A DNA stretch of 64,000 nt from Gammaproteobacteria bacterium (GCA_021772915.1 JAJFLB010000053.1:62001-126000); one strand, 5' to 3'. Positions 10,724-22,688 are shown, counted from the stretch's first letter. Made by a program: numbers and translations. Notes: generated by a model not told the origin, from the letters alone.

Positions 10724-11319
10724 ATAGTTTGACCAGCCACTGTCAGTTTGAACTGCCCGCCTGGGTTGGATTGCTTCTGCAAGACTGGCAGGAGCCATTG
10801 AGGACGACCAGTCAGCGCATGGAGCTGGCTGTGGCTTTATCGGCTGAAAATATACGGCAACAAACTGGCGGCCCATTTGGCGCCATTGTAGTTAACGAGG
10901 AAACTTCACAGTTGGTCTCTGTGGGTGTCAACCTCGTCACCACAGTGGGTCTGTCAATGGCGCACGCTGAGATTGTCGCGCTGTCGCTGGCACAATCGTC
11001 TACCGGTGAGTGGGACCTGTCGTGCAGTGGGCCGATGCAGTTGGTTACAAGCTGCGAGCCATGCGCCATGTGTTTTGGCGCCGTGCCGTGGTCCGGTGTA
11101 AAAAGTCTGATTTGTGGAGCCAGGAAAAGTGACGCCGAGGTTGCCGGCTTTGACGAAGGTGACAAACCCGGAGATTGGGTGAAGTTGCTGCAACGCAGGA
11201 ATATCGTTGTGCAATGCAGTGTATTACGTGCCGAAGCCGCTGCAATACTGGCACAATATGGTGACAGTGGTGGGACCATTTACAATGTTGGAAGTGGTGA
11301 GGCGCCAGACCAGCAGTGA
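10720..11319 (+). CDS. Zinc-dependent nucleoside/guanine deaminase family protein
   Basis: Cytidine/deoxycytidylate-deaminase fold. The zinc and proton-shuttle motif HAE (SMAHAEIVALSLA) and the second zinc motif PCxxC (SCEPCAMCFGAVPWSGV) are both present. The FDEGDKPGDW region and overall order resemble Bacillus-type guanine deaminase and related nucleoside deaminases more than TadA. The substrate cannot be fixed from sequence. Length 199 residues. It overlaps rlmB by 4 bases, so it is probably co-transcribed with rnr-rlmB. Confidence 0.85.
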   Translation: MNSLTSHCQFELPAWVGLLLQDWQEPLRTTSQRMELAVALSAENIRQQTGGPFGAIVVNEETSQLVSVGVNLVTTVGLSMAHAEIVALSLAQSSTGEWDLSCSGPMQLVTSCEPCAMCFGAVPWSGVKSLICGARKSDAEVAGFDEGDKPGDWVKLLQRRNIVVQCSVLRAEAAAILAQYGDSGGTIYNVGSGEAPDQQ

Positions 11320-11338
11320 TCCGGTGTCTGGCGCTTTT
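11302..11338 (+). terminator. Terminator after the rnr-rlmB-deaminase operon
   Basis: GCGCCAGAC (11302-11310) pairs perfectly with GTCTGGCGC (11326-11334), followed by TTTT. The 5' arm overlaps the last codons of the deaminase gene. Confidence 0.75.
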
Positions 11339-11383
11339 AGTGGCTGTCGGACTGTAGCCGGCTGACCACGATAACGTTTACGT

Positions 11384-12028
11384 TTAAGCTGATTCAATAC
11401 CAATTTCTGATCCCAGCTGGGCCAGGAAATCCTGCATATACTCAGTACGCTTTAACGCCTCGCTTCGCCCGGCTTCTGTTTTCATGGTGGCGGCCAGCCC
11501 CAGCAACTTACAGTAAAAATGATCCAGTGTGAACTGACGGTCATTGGCCGGGCGGGTCTTTGCAAAAGGGTCGCCCGAATCGTACAGGGGCGTGCCCATA
11601 CTGCCACCGGTCAGGAAGCAGCGTGTAATTCCAATTGCACCCAGTGCCTCCAAACGGTCCGCGTCCTGCACGATGCAGGCTTCCAGGGACTGGGTTTGAA
11701 TATTGGCTGAATAGCTGTGTGCCTCGATGGCATGATAAATCTGAGGCAACAGGGCCGCCGGATAGGCCAGGGATTCAAGAAAAAATACTGCTTCATCCGC
11801 CGCCAGTTTCGAGGCCTGTTTGCGCAAGGGTGAGTCCTTGGCTACCGAAACACAGTCATGAAGCCACGCTGCGGGCACCGTGACCTTTGCGTTGGCCTTT
11901 TCGCTTTCAGTTAATCGCAGGGTGTTTTGCACGACGCGTTCGACGTGTGAAAGGTCGTGTGCAGGATCGGCTGAGGGGCCGCTTGACAGGAACTCATGAC
12001 ATAAGGTTTGTAACTGTTCCAATTCCAT
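11384..12028 (-). CDS. HD-domain phosphohydrolase (YedJ-like)
   Basis: Metal-dependent HD superfamily hydrolase. Early histidine HDLSHVERV is followed by the HD pair WLHDC, then HAIEAHSY and the downstream metal ligand in VQDADRLEALGAIGI. The 214-residue protein matches the YedJ group, whose substrate is not settled. It is the last gene of the leftward operon with rluB, and its start is adjacent to the rluB stop. Confidence 0.85.
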   Translation of the reverse strand: MELEQLQTLCHEFLSSGPSADPAHDLSHVERVVQNTLRLTESEKANAKVTVPAAWLHDCVSVAKDSPLRKQASKLAADEAVFFLESLAYPAALLPQIYHAIEAHSYSANIQTQSLEACIVQDADRLEALGAIGITRCFLTGGSMGTPLYDSGDPFAKTRPANDRQFTLDHFYCKLLGLAATMKTEAGRSEALKRTEYMQDFLAQLGSEIGIESA

Positions 12029-12966
12029 CAGCTTTTTGTTTTTCCCGGTTGGCTTGGGGTTACGTTTTGGTAGCGTGTCGGCTTCTTTCTCTGCACGGAT
12101 TTTTTACGGCGGGGTCGGGTTCCAGGTTCGCCCCGGGAGGACTCCAGCCGCAGTCCCAACTGTATGGTTAAGGAAGTCAGCCCCACATCTTCCCGCAATA
12201 CCTGGTGATCCTTGCTGGTGAGCTCTGACCAGTCACCCATACGTAGACGTTTAGGCAGAAAAACGGCACCATAGCGTACCCTCTTCAAACGACTGACCGT
12301 GACGCCCTGTGAGGCCCACAGCCGTCTTACCTCCCGGTTTCGACCCTCAAGCAGGGTGACGTGAAACCAGTGGTTTCCCTCGCTGCCACCCGCGGCCACT
12401 ATATCGCTGAAACGTGCGGGTCCGTCTTCAAGCACAACACCTTGTTTTAACCGGGCCAGCTGATCTTCCCCGACTTCACCAAATACGCGGCAGGCGTATT
12501 CACGATCAACCTTGTTGGATGGGTGCATCATGGCGTTGGCCAGTTCACCATCGGTAGTCATCAGTAACAGACCGCTGGTATTGATGTCGAGGCGGCCAAC
12601 GGCAACCCAGCGGGCACCAGTTACGGCCGGCAAGCGCTCAAACACCGTGGGACGGTTTTGGGGGTCCGAACGGGTGGTTATTTCCCCGGTTGGCTTGTTG
12701 TACACCAGGCTGCGTTGAGAGCCACCGCCAGAAATGACCTGCCAGCGTTGACCCTCGAGGTCAATCCGATCACCGGGACCGGCGACTTGTCCGAGGATCG
12801 CCACCGCATCATTGACCCGCACTTCCCCGGCTTTGATCCGGCGCTCGAGAGCCCGCCGGGAGCCCAGCCCGGCCCCGGCCATAATTTTCTGGAGCCGCGC
12901 CGGCTCAGCCTTTTGCCCATGCTCTTTGGCTTTTTTGTTGAGTCGCGGAGTTTTTCGCTGGGTCAT
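12028..12966 (-). CDS. rluB: Ribosomal large-subunit pseudouridine synthase RluB
   Basis: Isomerises a uridine in helix 80 of 23S rRNA (U2605 in E. coli). It has an N-terminal S4 RNA-binding domain (RLQKIMAGAGLGSRRALERRIKAGEVRVN) and the RsuA-family catalytic segment GRLDINTSGLLLMTTDGELANAMMHPSN, in which the Asp after GRL is the nucleophile. The EGRNREVRRLWASQG motif follows. The basic C-terminal tail is typical of RluB. The ATG overlaps the scpB stop by 4 bases; scpA-scpB-rluB is a common order. Confidence 0.93.
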   Translation of the reverse strand: MTQRKTPRLNKKAKEHGQKAEPARLQKIMAGAGLGSRRALERRIKAGEVRVNDAVAILGQVAGPGDRIDLEGQRWQVISGGGSQRSLVYNKPTGEITTRSDPQNRPTVFERLPAVTGARWVAVGRLDINTSGLLLMTTDGELANAMMHPSNKVDREYACRVFGEVGEDQLARLKQGVVLEDGPARFSDIVAAGGSEGNHWFHVTLLEGRNREVRRLWASQGVTVSRLKRVRYGAVFLPKRLRMGDWSELTSKDHQVLREDVGLTSLTIQLGLRLESSRGEPGTRPRRKKSVQRKKPTRYQNVTPSQPGKTKS

Positions 12967-13640
12967 TTCTCTTCTAACTCGGGTACTTTCCCCTCATCCT
13001 CGTCGACTTCGATCTCAGACTCCTGGAGCACTTCCACTTCAGCGGCTGGTTCCAGTTGCAGCTCAGGCTCAAGGTTTTCCATGTCGCGGATCTCTGCCAA
13101 TGTAGGCAGGTCGTCCAGGTTCTGGAGATTGAAGTAGTCCAGAAACTCCCTGGTGGTACCGAACAAGGCCGGTTTGCCCGGTACATCACGGTGTCCTACG
13201 ACACGAATCCACTCCCGTTCCTGCAATGTACGGATAATGTTGGTGCTGACGGACACGCCGCGTACAGCTTCGATTTCACCACGTGTGATCGGCTGACGGT
13301 AGGCTATCAGGGACATGGTTTCCAATAATGCCCGCGAGTAACGCTGCGGTCGCTCGGTCCACAAACGCGAAACCCATTCGTTAAGACCCTGTTTGACCTG
13401 TAATCGGTATCCACTGGCTACCTTCTTGAGTTCAACGCCACGATTGACACAGTCGTTTTCAATTTGCTCCAATGCCTTGCCAATATCAGCCCCGGATGGG
13501 CGCTCATCATCGGTGAACAAAGCCCCAAGCTGGGCCAGTGAGAGCGGCTGTCTAGCTGCCAGCAATGCTGCCTCAATAATGCACTTCAGTTGTATCCCAT
13601 TGATGCCGGAAACATCGGACGTTTTATCCTGATCAGTCAT
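12963..13640 (-). CDS. scpB: Segregation and condensation protein ScpB
   Basis: Winged-helix kleisin-binding partner that works with ScpA and Smc in chromosome condensation. Tandem winged-helix domains span about residues 10-175 (LLAARQPLSLAQLG; IAYRQPITRGEIEAVRGV; GRRDVPGKP-like turn; LFGTTREFLDYF). A long acidic tail (EVLQESEIEVDEDEGKVPELEEK) follows. Length 225 residues. scpA lies upstream in the same operon and smc is 2.7 kb away. Confidence 0.94.
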   Translation of the reverse strand: MTDQDKTSDVSGINGIQLKCIIEAALLAARQPLSLAQLGALFTDDERPSGADIGKALEQIENDCVNRGVELKKVASGYRLQVKQGLNEWVSRLWTERPQRYSRALLETMSLIAYRQPITRGEIEAVRGVSVSTNIIRTLQEREWIRVVGHRDVPGKPALFGTTREFLDYFNLQNLDDLPTLAEIRDMENLEPELQLEPAAEVEVLQESEIEVDEDEGKVPELEEK

Positions 13641-13688
13641 ATTGTGCTTTACCTGTTTCCCTTTATATCTGAATCCTTCAGATGCAGG

Positions 13689-14516
13689 CTACTTGGGTGC
13701 CTTGATGTAAATTTGGCCAAATGGTTTGTTCTGAACCAGGTCTACCAGCTGCTCTCGAATTAACTCCATCAGTGCAAGAAAACTGACCACCACACCCATG
13801 CGACCCTCTTCTTCATCAAATACGCAATTGAATTCCAGATACGGTGTGTCACTCAAGGTGGTCATAATCCGTGACATGCGTTCTCTGACTGACAGGGGTT
13901 CCTGCGCGATCAGGTGACTGGTAAACAGTTCAGCCCGACTCATGACGTCGGTGAGGGCGGTTAGTATTTCACGCAGCTCTACATTCACTGGCAGACGCAG
14001 CGTCGAACGGTTTTCGACATATGCCTCTGTGAGGGTAATGTCCCGACCTGTTCTGGGCAGTTCGTCAAGGTCCTCTGCCGCTTGCTTGAAGCGCTCATAT
14101 TCCTGTAATCGTCGTACCAGCTCCGCACGGGGATCTGCCTCTTCCCCATCATCAGTCGCGGGTCGTGGCAACAACATCCTGGACTTGATCTCCGCCAATA
14201 TTGCCGCCATGACCAGGTATTCTGCGGCCAGTTCAAACTTAATTTCCCCCAGCATTTCGATGTACTCGACGTACTGAGTAGTGATTTCGGTGATGGGAAT
14301 GTCGAGAATGTCCAGATTCTGACGTCGGATCAGATACAGAAGGAGGTCCAGTGGCCCCTCAAATGCATCCAGTATGACTTCCAGGGCATCCGGCGGTATG
14401 TACAGGTCGTGGGGGATTTCGGTGACCGGTTGCCCTTGTACCAGGGCAAAGCGCATCTCTTTCTGATGGGTTTGGTCAACATCAGGTTGAGGGCTTTTAT
14501 GGGATTCGGAATTCAT
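13689..14516 (-). CDS. scpA: Segregation and condensation protein ScpA
   Basis: Kleisin subunit that bridges the two Smc heads. The N-terminal signature FEGPLDLLLYLIRRQNLDILDIPITEIT and the following VEYIEMLGEIKFELAAEYLVMAAILAEIKSRMLLPRP region are clear, as is the C-terminal winged-helix segment. Length 275 residues. Its ATG starts right after the stop of the upstream Sua5/YciO-type gene, indicating one leftward operon. Confidence 0.95.
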   Translation of the reverse strand: MNSESHKSPQPDVDQTHQKEMRFALVQGQPVTEIPHDLYIPPDALEVILDAFEGPLDLLLYLIRRQNLDILDIPITEITTQYVEYIEMLGEIKFELAAEYLVMAAILAEIKSRMLLPRPATDDGEEADPRAELVRRLQEYERFKQAAEDLDELPRTGRDITLTEAYVENRSTLRLPVNVELREILTALTDVMSRAELFTSHLIAQEPLSVRERMSRIMTTLSDTPYLEFNCVFDEEEGRMGVVVSFLALMELIREQLVDLVQNKPFGQIYIKAPK

Positions 14517-15134
14517 TCAAAGGAAGTCTATCACGCCGCGTCCGTGACGCAGGATTTCGGGCTGACCGCTGGTCAAATCCACCAGGGTAGTAGGCTCCAA
14601 CGGGCAAAAACCGGCGTCTACAAATAAATCCACTTGCCCGTAAACCTCATCGTAAAGATCTTCACTGTCTACGATCTTGCCTTCCGGATCCGGCAAGATC
14701 AGGGAGGAGCTCAACAGCGGTTCATCCAGCACCTTCAGCAATCCCTGTACCACTGCATGGTCGGGAACACGCACGCCAACCGTACGGCGACTATTCTGAT
14801 GTGCACTACGTGGAACATTGCTGGTTGCTGACAAAATGAAGGTATAGGGTCCGGGCGTCAACTGGCGGATCAGACGGTGATCCGAATTGTGCAGCTTGGT
14901 CAGCCTGCTGATATCGGCAAGATTACGGCAACAATATGTAAAATGATGGTTCCGGTGGAGTTCACGTAAACGGATGACCCGGTCACGGGCCCGTCGATTG
15001 TTGGACCGCCAGCCCAGTGCATAACCGGAATCAGTAGGGTAGGCAATGAGCCCGCCACGGATCAGTTCGCCTGCTATGTGGTTCAGTTGGCGCGGCTTGG
15101 GCCCATGACTCAGAATTTCGATTCGTTCACTCAT
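14517..15134 (-). CDS. Sua5/YciO/YrdC-family protein (YciO-like)
   Basis: YrdC fold that binds double-stranded RNA and nucleotides. It has the characteristic PTDSGYALGWRSNN and RDRVIRLRELHRNHHFTYCCRNLADISRLT segments, then LTPGPYTFILSATSNVPR. The last part (VDLTSGQPEILRHGRGVIDFL) closes the domain. At 205 residues it fits the YciO subgroup rather than TsaC/Sua5 proper, so a role in t6A synthesis is possible but not shown. It is the first gene of the scpA-scpB-rluB operon. Confidence 0.88.
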   Translation of the reverse strand: MSERIEILSHGPKPRQLNHIAGELIRGGLIAYPTDSGYALGWRSNNRRARDRVIRLRELHRNHHFTYCCRNLADISRLTKLHNSDHRLIRQLTPGPYTFILSATSNVPRSAHQNSRRTVGVRVPDHAVVQGLLKVLDEPLLSSSLILPDPEGKIVDSEDLYDEVYGQVDLFVDAGFCPLEPTTLVDLTSGQPEILRHGRGVIDFL

Positions 15135-15273
15135 GAGGCGGCTATTTTACCTGTGTCCAGCTGGAGCGACCACCCCGTGGCCGCTAATCTCGGGGAGAGG
15201 AATACCGTGTCATTGCCCTACAAAAACACCGTGAGTGAGGTACACTTCCAAACGGTATGAAGGAATTATTTTT

Positions 15274-15570
15274 ATGTGGTATGTCATCTTCGCACAGGAC
15301 AGTAAAAACAGTCTCGCAGCGCGCAAAAGCGCGCGGTCGGAGCATCTTGAACGATTAGATGTTTTGCTTGATCAGGGCCGCTTACTCGTGGCTGGGCCGA
15401 TGCCGGCGATTGATACTGTTGAGCCCGGTCCGGCAGGGTTCACGGGCTCCATAATCGTAGCGGAGTTCGAATCACTGGAGGATGCACAACAATGGGCCGC
15501 GGTCGATCCCTATTTAGCGGCTGGTGTGTATGAGTCTGTTGACGTCAGACCGTTCATAAAGGTCTATTAG
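15274..15570 (+). CDS. YciI-like protein
   Basis: Small ferredoxin-like-fold protein of unknown reaction. The start at ATG 15274 gives [13 protein letters not shown], matching E. coli YciI (MLYVIYAQD), and has AAGGAATT upstream. The conserved [46 protein letters not shown] motifs include the conserved His/Asp region of the family. Length 98 residues. It is followed 18 bases later by the bolA-like gene. Confidence 0.92.
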   Translation: MWYVIFAQDSKNSLAARKSARSEHLERLDVLLDQGRLLVAGPMPAIDTVEPGPAGFTGSIIVAEFESLEDAQQWAAVDPYLAAGVYESVDVRPFIKVY

Positions 15571-15588
15571 TACTTCTGGGTTGCTGCA

Positions 15589-15897
15589 ATGGACACTTCA
15601 CAAAATGGACCGGAAAGGTCCACTCTGGCTGCCGCACGTGTTGAACGAATCCGGGAGCTATTGTGGGTGGCCTTTGAGCCCCCGTCCCTGGAAGTAGAAG
15701 ATCAAGGCCATCTACATGTTGGTCATGCAGGGGCGAAAACAGGTCTTGGGCATTTTAGCGTCACTATTGTCAGTGAGCATTTTAACGGCATGCCGATGCT
15801 GGCCCGTCATCGTGCTATATATGCGGCACTGGGCGATTTGATGCGGACTGATATTCATGCCCTGGTTATCGCTGCGGTTGCCGGTGACGAACTGTAA
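15589..15897 (+). CDS. BolA-family protein
   Basis: Small BolA fold, usually a partner of monothiol glutaredoxins in iron-sulfur trafficking. Core motif: LEVEDQGHLHVGHAGAKTGLGHFSVTIVSEHFNGMPMLARHRAIYAALGDLM, with the conserved GHLHVGHAG and the final RHR. Length 102 residues. It is downstream of yciI on the same strand; its stop is 9 bases from the convergent queF stop. Confidence 0.92.
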   Translation: MDTSQNGPERSTLAAARVERIRELLWVAFEPPSLEVEDQGHLHVGHAGAKTGLGHFSVTIVSEHFNGMPMLARHRAIYAALGDLMRTDIHALVIAAVAGDEL

Positions 15898-15905
15898 CCT
15901 TTGTC

Positions 15906-16298
15906 TTATTCCGGCAGTTTTACCGTGACGGTGGGTTGCCAGTCTCTGGCCCTGTGCTCTGCGACTACCGTGGTGTCTATACCACCGCGCACATTAAAAA
16001 TGGCGCTTAGACGCATGAAGCGTGGCTTGGTCGCAGAAACCAGATCATCCAGAATACTGTTGGTGACTGCTTCGTGAAATGCCCCCTGATTACGAAAGCT
16101 CCAGATGTAGTTTTTGAGCGATTTAAGTTCTACACATTGCTGGTCCGGAACATATTCCAGCAACAGGGTCGCGAAGTCGGGTTGGCCGGTCTTCGGACAT
16201 AGGCAGGTAAACTCCGGCATACGTATTCGAATGGTATAATCACGCTCAGGTTGGGGGTTTGGAAACAGCTCCAGTTCCCGATTGGGCTGGGTCACCAT
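15906..16298 (-). CDS. queF: NADPH-dependent 7-cyano-7-deazaguanine reductase QueF, type I
   Basis: Reduces preQ0 to preQ1 in queuosine synthesis. The catalytic Cys lies in [15 protein letters not shown], the NADPH-binding segment is [16 protein letters not shown], and substrate-binding [12 protein letters not shown] follows. At 130 residues it is the unimodular type I (Bacillus-like), not the fused type II of E. coli (about 280 residues). It is divergent from smc. Confidence 0.93.
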   Translation of the reverse strand: MVTQPNRELELFPNPQPERDYTIRIRMPEFTCLCPKTGQPDFATLLLEYVPDQQCVELKSLKNYIWSFRNQGAFHEAVTNSILDDLVSATKPRFMRLSAIFNVRGGIDTTVVAEHRARDWQPTVTVKLPE

Positions 16299-16362
16299 AA
16301 CAATACTCCGGAAAACAAATTTGGATGAGAACTTTACTCATCTCTGACCACAGATTCAATCT

Positions 16363-19300
16363 ATGCGACTGACTGCAATAAAACTTTCTGGGTTCAAATC
16401 TTTTGTAGATTCGACCACGTTTACCGCGCCTACCAACCTTACAGGTGTTGTTGGGCCCAATGGCTGTGGTAAATCAAACATTATCGATGCCGTCCGTTGG
16501 GTGATGGGTGAGGGTTCTGCAAAAGTACTGCGTGGTGAGTCCATGGCAGATGTCATTTTTTCAGGGTCCAGCAGTCGCAAGCCGGTTGGTGCTGCCACTG
16601 TAGAACTGGTGTTTGACAATTCGGATGGCCAAATCGCCGGTGAGTTTGCGGGCTACACTGAAATTTCGGTTAAACGCCGAGTTGGAAGGGATGGGATCTC
16701 GCATTACTTGCTCAACGGGACCCGTTGTCGGCGCAAGGATGTTCGCGACCTGTTTTTGGGTACGGGTCTGGGTTCCAAGAGCTACTCCATTATCGAACAG
16801 GGAATGATTTCCCAGATTGTTGATGCGGGTCCGGATGACATTCGCACGCACCTTGAAGAAGCCGCTGGAATTTCTCGCTATAAGGAACGCCGCCGGGAAA
16901 CCGAACGCCGAATCAAGCATACACGGGAAAATCTTGATCGACTTGCAGACTTGCGTGAAGAAATTGCCAGCCATCTGGGTCGTCTGAAGCGCCAGGCGAA
17001 TGCTGCCGTGCGCTACCGCAAGCTAAAGATTGAGCAACGTGAACTGGAGTCCCGATTGCTCGCCCTGCAATGGGCGGAATTGCAAAAAAAGGCCGCCCTT
17101 GGCCGTGCTGGATTGGCAGTGCAGGAAACTGCTGTGCAGGAACACCTGGCCGAGCAGCGTGCCACCGAATCTTCCATGGAGTCCCTGCGCCAGCAACAAA
17201 CCATCGATGGTGATGCGTTTAACCAGGTCCAGGGTGAGTTGTATGCCGTTGGCAGCGATATTGCCAGGCTCGAGCAGACCATCGAGCACAGCCGTGAACT
17301 ACAAGTCCGACAGAAAAGGGAGTGTGAAGAGGTCTCTAATGCCCTGCAGGATATGGATCAGCACATGGTGCTTGACCGTGCACAGGTAGAAGACCTGACC
17401 ATGCAAGTGGCGGAAGTGGAGCCTGTGCTGGAAGAAGCCAGCCTGGAGGAAACTGCAGCAGACAACGAGATGCAGGCGGCGGATGGTGAGGTACAAAGCT
17501 GGCAGGAAAGCCTGCAGGAACACCACCTGAATAGTAATGAACTGAATCGTAAAGCTGACAGTTTGCGTGGCAACATTGAAATGCTGGATCAGCGCACACA
17601 GGATGGAGCGACACGTCTGGAATTACTTGCCGGGGAAACTGAGGGGGTTGATACCAGCGTCCTCAGTCAGGACGTTGTGGCTCTCGATGAGCAATCAGCC
17701 ACGGTGACCGGTAAATTGAGCAAAGAGCAAAAGCGGTTGGACAAAACCCAGGCCGGATTGCAGGATCAGCGCCAAAGGTTGCGGGAGAGCACCTCGGAGC
17801 AGCACGAACTAATCGGTGAAATCAACCGTTTTGATGGTCGACTTGAGTCTCTCAAGGCATTACAGCAGTTAACTGCGCAAAGCGGTGAGGGTGCTACCTG
17901 GCTGGAGCTCAATGAACTGGCGTCCGCACCGCATTTGGTGGAACAGCTTGAAGTTCATGATGGTTGGGAAACGGCGGTAGAAACCGTACTGGGATTTTGG
18001 CTGGAGTCGGTGTTGGTTGACGACCCGGCAGCATTATCGGCTGACCTGGGCAAACTAACTGCGGATGGTGATGGGGGTGTGGAACTAACCCTGCTGGAAA
18101 AGAAGACCGCCGGCATCAAGGCCGTAAAGGGTAGTCTGGCGGGAAAAGTCACCGCACCTGACGTTATTGTCAGGCAACTAAACCAGGTTCAGGTTGTTGA
18201 TTCACTGGCTTCGGCAGGTAAGGCATTGGGAGCTCAGGAAGGGCGTGGCTCGGTTATTACTCAAGCCGGCCAGTGGCAGGGAGCAGGCTGGGTGAGGATA
18301 GCCGGCAGCCAATCAAGTCAAGCTGGCAGGCTGGCACGAAAACAGGAAATCAAAACCCTGGAAGCCCAAATTGCAAAGCTCAGGAAGCAGTGGTCGAACT
18401 TGCGAAATACCAACCAGAAAGAGCGCGATCTCTTGCCTGCGCTGGAACAAACTATTGTTGAGCGTCAACAAAAAGTAAATGCACTGCACCGTGAAAGTGC
18501 GGATCTCAAGGGTCGTTTGAGCGCCGGTCAGGCACGGATAGGTGATCTCACTGGGCGACAAAAACAGATTGCCGAGGAGTCCACTGCTTTGCAACAGCAA
18601 CGCAACGAGGACGAAGCACAGATCAAGACCTCACGCACCGAACTTGCCCTGGTAATGGAAGAGATGGCCGATGCGGAGAAAGCGCGTTCAGTTCTCGAAA
18701 AGCAACGTGGCTCCTTGCTTAAGAGAAGGGACAGTGCCAAGTCCGGTGCCCGAGAAGCCCGTAACAACAGACACGAGCTGGCATTAAAGGCCGAATCGAG
18801 GCGCGCCAGTCTTGATTCTCTGCGCCAGTCCTTACAACGCATGGATACACAGTTCAGCCAGCTCCAGCAACGTCACCTGGACTTAAACGCACAGATTGCC
18901 CAGAACGAGGATCCGGATAAAAAATTCAGGGCAGAAATGGATGGTTTGTTACAAACCCAGGTGGAGGTGGAGCGACAACTGGGAACCGCCAGAGAAAAGA
19001 TACGGCAACTGGAAGAGGATTATCGGAAACTGGACGCCGACAGGCAGTCCACCGCAAGTGAGGCTGAAGCGGTACGGGCGTCATTGGAAAGGGCACGTCT
19101 GCAACAACAGGAACTGGAGTTGAATGCCCGAAACTTGCAACGGCAAGTTGAGAAACTGGATCAGGATGTGGAAGAGCTGGCCAAAGACCTGCCGGAAGAC
19201 GCGGCACCGGAGGCCTGGCAGGAGAATCTCGAACGGCTGGCGGTACGAATCACCAGGCTGGAGCCGGTCAACCTGGCTGCAATATCAGAATATGAAGAGG

Positions 19301-19872
19301 AACTTAAGCGTAAGGAATACCTTGATGCTCAGAATGCGGACCTGACTGATGCTTTGGTAACCCTGGAAAACGCAATTACAAAGATCGATCGCAAGACCCG
19401 CACCCGTTTCAAAGATACCTTTGAGGGGGTGAACAAGGGCATCCAGGAATTGTTCCCGAGGCTGTTTGGTGGTGGTCATGCCTACCTGGAGCTGAGCGGT
19501 GACGACCTGTTAACGACCGGTGTAACCATCATGGCACGGCCACCGGGTAAACGTGTAAGTAGCATACACTTGCTTTCGGGTGGGGAGAAAGCGCTGACAG
19601 CGGTAGCTTTCGTTTTTGCAATATTCCGATTGAATCCATCCCCATTTTGTTTGCTTGACGAAGTTGATGCACCGTTGGATGATGCCAATGTCGCCCGCTT
19701 TGCATCGTTGGTGAAGGAAATGTCTCAATCTGTACAATTTGTCGTGGTAACACATAATAAGATTACGATGGAGGCGGCCTACCAGTTGAGTGGTGTCACA
19801 ATGCGCGAGGCCGGTGTGTCCAGACTCGTGCAGGTCGATATCGATGAAGCCGCCCGTATGGTAAAGGATTAA
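16363..19872 (+). CDS. smc: Chromosome partition protein Smc
   Basis: Structural maintenance of chromosomes ATPase, working with ScpA-ScpB encoded 2 kb upstream on the other strand. The N-terminal Walker A is GPNGCGKSN. Two long coiled coils (about residues 170-500 and 660-1000) flank a hinge at about 500-660 (WLELNELASAPHLVEQLEV ... GRGSVITQAGQW). The C-terminal head has the ABC signature LSGGEKALTAVAFVFAI and Walker B FCLLDEVDAPLDD. The 1169-residue length is typical. It begins the smc-zipA-ligA block. Confidence 0.97.
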   Translation: MRLTAIKLSGFKSFVDSTTFTAPTNLTGVVGPNGCGKSNIIDAVRWVMGEGSAKVLRGESMADVIFSGSSSRKPVGAATVELVFDNSDGQIAGEFAGYTEISVKRRVGRDGISHYLLNGTRCRRKDVRDLFLGTGLGSKSYSIIEQGMISQIVDAGPDDIRTHLEEAAGISRYKERRRETERRIKHTRENLDRLADLREEIASHLGRLKRQANAAVRYRKLKIEQRELESRLLALQWAELQKKAALGRAGLAVQETAVQEHLAEQRATESSMESLRQQQTIDGDAFNQVQGELYAVGSDIARLEQTIEHSRELQVRQKRECEEVSNALQDMDQHMVLDRAQVEDLTMQVAEVEPVLEEASLEETAADNEMQAADGEVQSWQESLQEHHLNSNELNRKADSLRGNIEMLDQRTQDGATRLELLAGETEGVDTSVLSQDVVALDEQSATVTGKLSKEQKRLDKTQAGLQDQRQRLRESTSEQHELIGEINRFDGRLESLKALQQLTAQSGEGATWLELNELASAPHLVEQLEVHDGWETAVETVLGFWLESVLVDDPAALSADLGKLTADGDGGVELTLLEKKTAGIKAVKGSLAGKVTAPDVIVRQLNQVQVVDSLASAGKALGAQEGRGSVITQAGQWQGAGWVRIAGSQSSQAGRLARKQEIKTLEAQIAKLRKQWSNLRNTNQKERDLLPALEQTIVERQQKVNALHRESADLKGRLSAGQARIGDLTGRQKQIAEESTALQQQRNEDEAQIKTSRTELALVMEEMADAEKARSVLEKQRGSLLKRRDSAKSGAREARNNRHELALKAESRRASLDSLRQSLQRMDTQFSQLQQRHLDLNAQIAQNEDPDKKFRAEMDGLLQTQVEVERQLGTAREKIRQLEEDYRKLDADRQSTASEAEAVRASLERARLQQQELELNARNLQRQVEKLDQDVEELAKDLPEDAAPEAWQENLERLAVRITRLEPVNLAAISEYEEELKRKEYLDAQNADLTDALVTLENAITKIDRKTRTRFKDTFEGVNKGIQELFPRLFGGGHAYLELSGDDLLTTGVTIMARPPGKRVSSIHLLSGGEKALTAVAFVFAIFRLNPSPFCLLDEVDAPLDDANVARFASLVKEMSQSVQFVVVTHNKITMEAAYQLSGVTMREAGVSRLVQVDIDEAARMVKD

Positions 19873-19896
19873 ACAAGTGCTTAACGAAACCAACTA

Positions 19897-20622
19897 ATGG
19901 ATACATCAACCTTCAGATGGATACTGATCATCGCGGGCATCGCTTTGGTCGCCGGTCTATTACTGTTCGGCATTTCAGACAGAAAGCGTAAACCCCGTGC
20001 TTCACGCAGACGACTACACGCGGCGAGGGTCCGCAAGGACCCGGAATTGGATTCCGGTCAGGAAGTTCAGGACGGCCAAATGGGTTCTGACAACGGTGAT
20101 ACCAGGCAAGCAGAACTCGCTATCGGCACATCTGATGATGCCGGGGACCGAGTTGAGCCAACTTTGGGTGACGTGCCAAAAGTCCCCAAAGCGCCCCCAC
20201 CAGAAAAGATCATCACGATGTTCTTGCAGGCGCGGGATAACCGGGTGATCACTGGTGTAGATTTGTTGGACGCCTCCCTGAAGCTGGGCCTGGTTTTCGG
20301 CGAGTACGATATTTTTCACCGTATCCACGAAGAAGACCTGGAGCCGGTGTTCAGCATGGCCAACCTGACCAAACCTGGCGGGTTTGACAAAAACGCCTGG
20401 AATACGATGGAGATCAAAGGGGTTGCTGTGTTTATGGCATTGCCCGGGCCCAAAAATGCACTGGACGCCTGGGACTCCATGCTGGCGACTTGTCGCAGAC
20501 TGGGTGAGTTGCTGCACGCTGATTTGCTGGATGACTCACGAAAGACGTTTACACGTCAGCGTTCCTTACAAATCAAGGAAGAATTGCGGGAATACGAACG
20601 GCAGAACAAAGCCGAATCATGA
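19897..20622 (+). CDS. zipA: Cell division protein ZipA
   Basis: Inner-membrane anchor that ties FtsZ to the membrane at the division site. The N-terminal helix (WILIIAGIALVAGLLLFGI) is followed by a basic stretch (RKRKPRASRRR), a variable linker, and the C-terminal FtsZ-binding domain (about residues 105-230, starting IITMFLQARDNRVITGVDLLDASLKLGLVFGEYDIFHR). Length 241 residues. The smc-zipA-ligA order is a gammaproteobacterial hallmark. Confidence 0.94.
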   Translation: MDTSTFRWILIIAGIALVAGLLLFGISDRKRKPRASRRRLHAARVRKDPELDSGQEVQDGQMGSDNGDTRQAELAIGTSDDAGDRVEPTLGDVPKVPKAPPPEKIITMFLQARDNRVITGVDLLDASLKLGLVFGEYDIFHRIHEEDLEPVFSMANLTKPGGFDKNAWNTMEIKGVAVFMALPGPKNALDAWDSMLATCRRLGELLHADLLDDSRKTFTRQRSLQIKEELREYERQNKAES

Positions 20623-20666
20623 AGCAAATTGGACGGCAAATTGCATTCGAGCCCCGAAGCCGCTAG

Positions 20667-22688
<2,022 letters not shown>
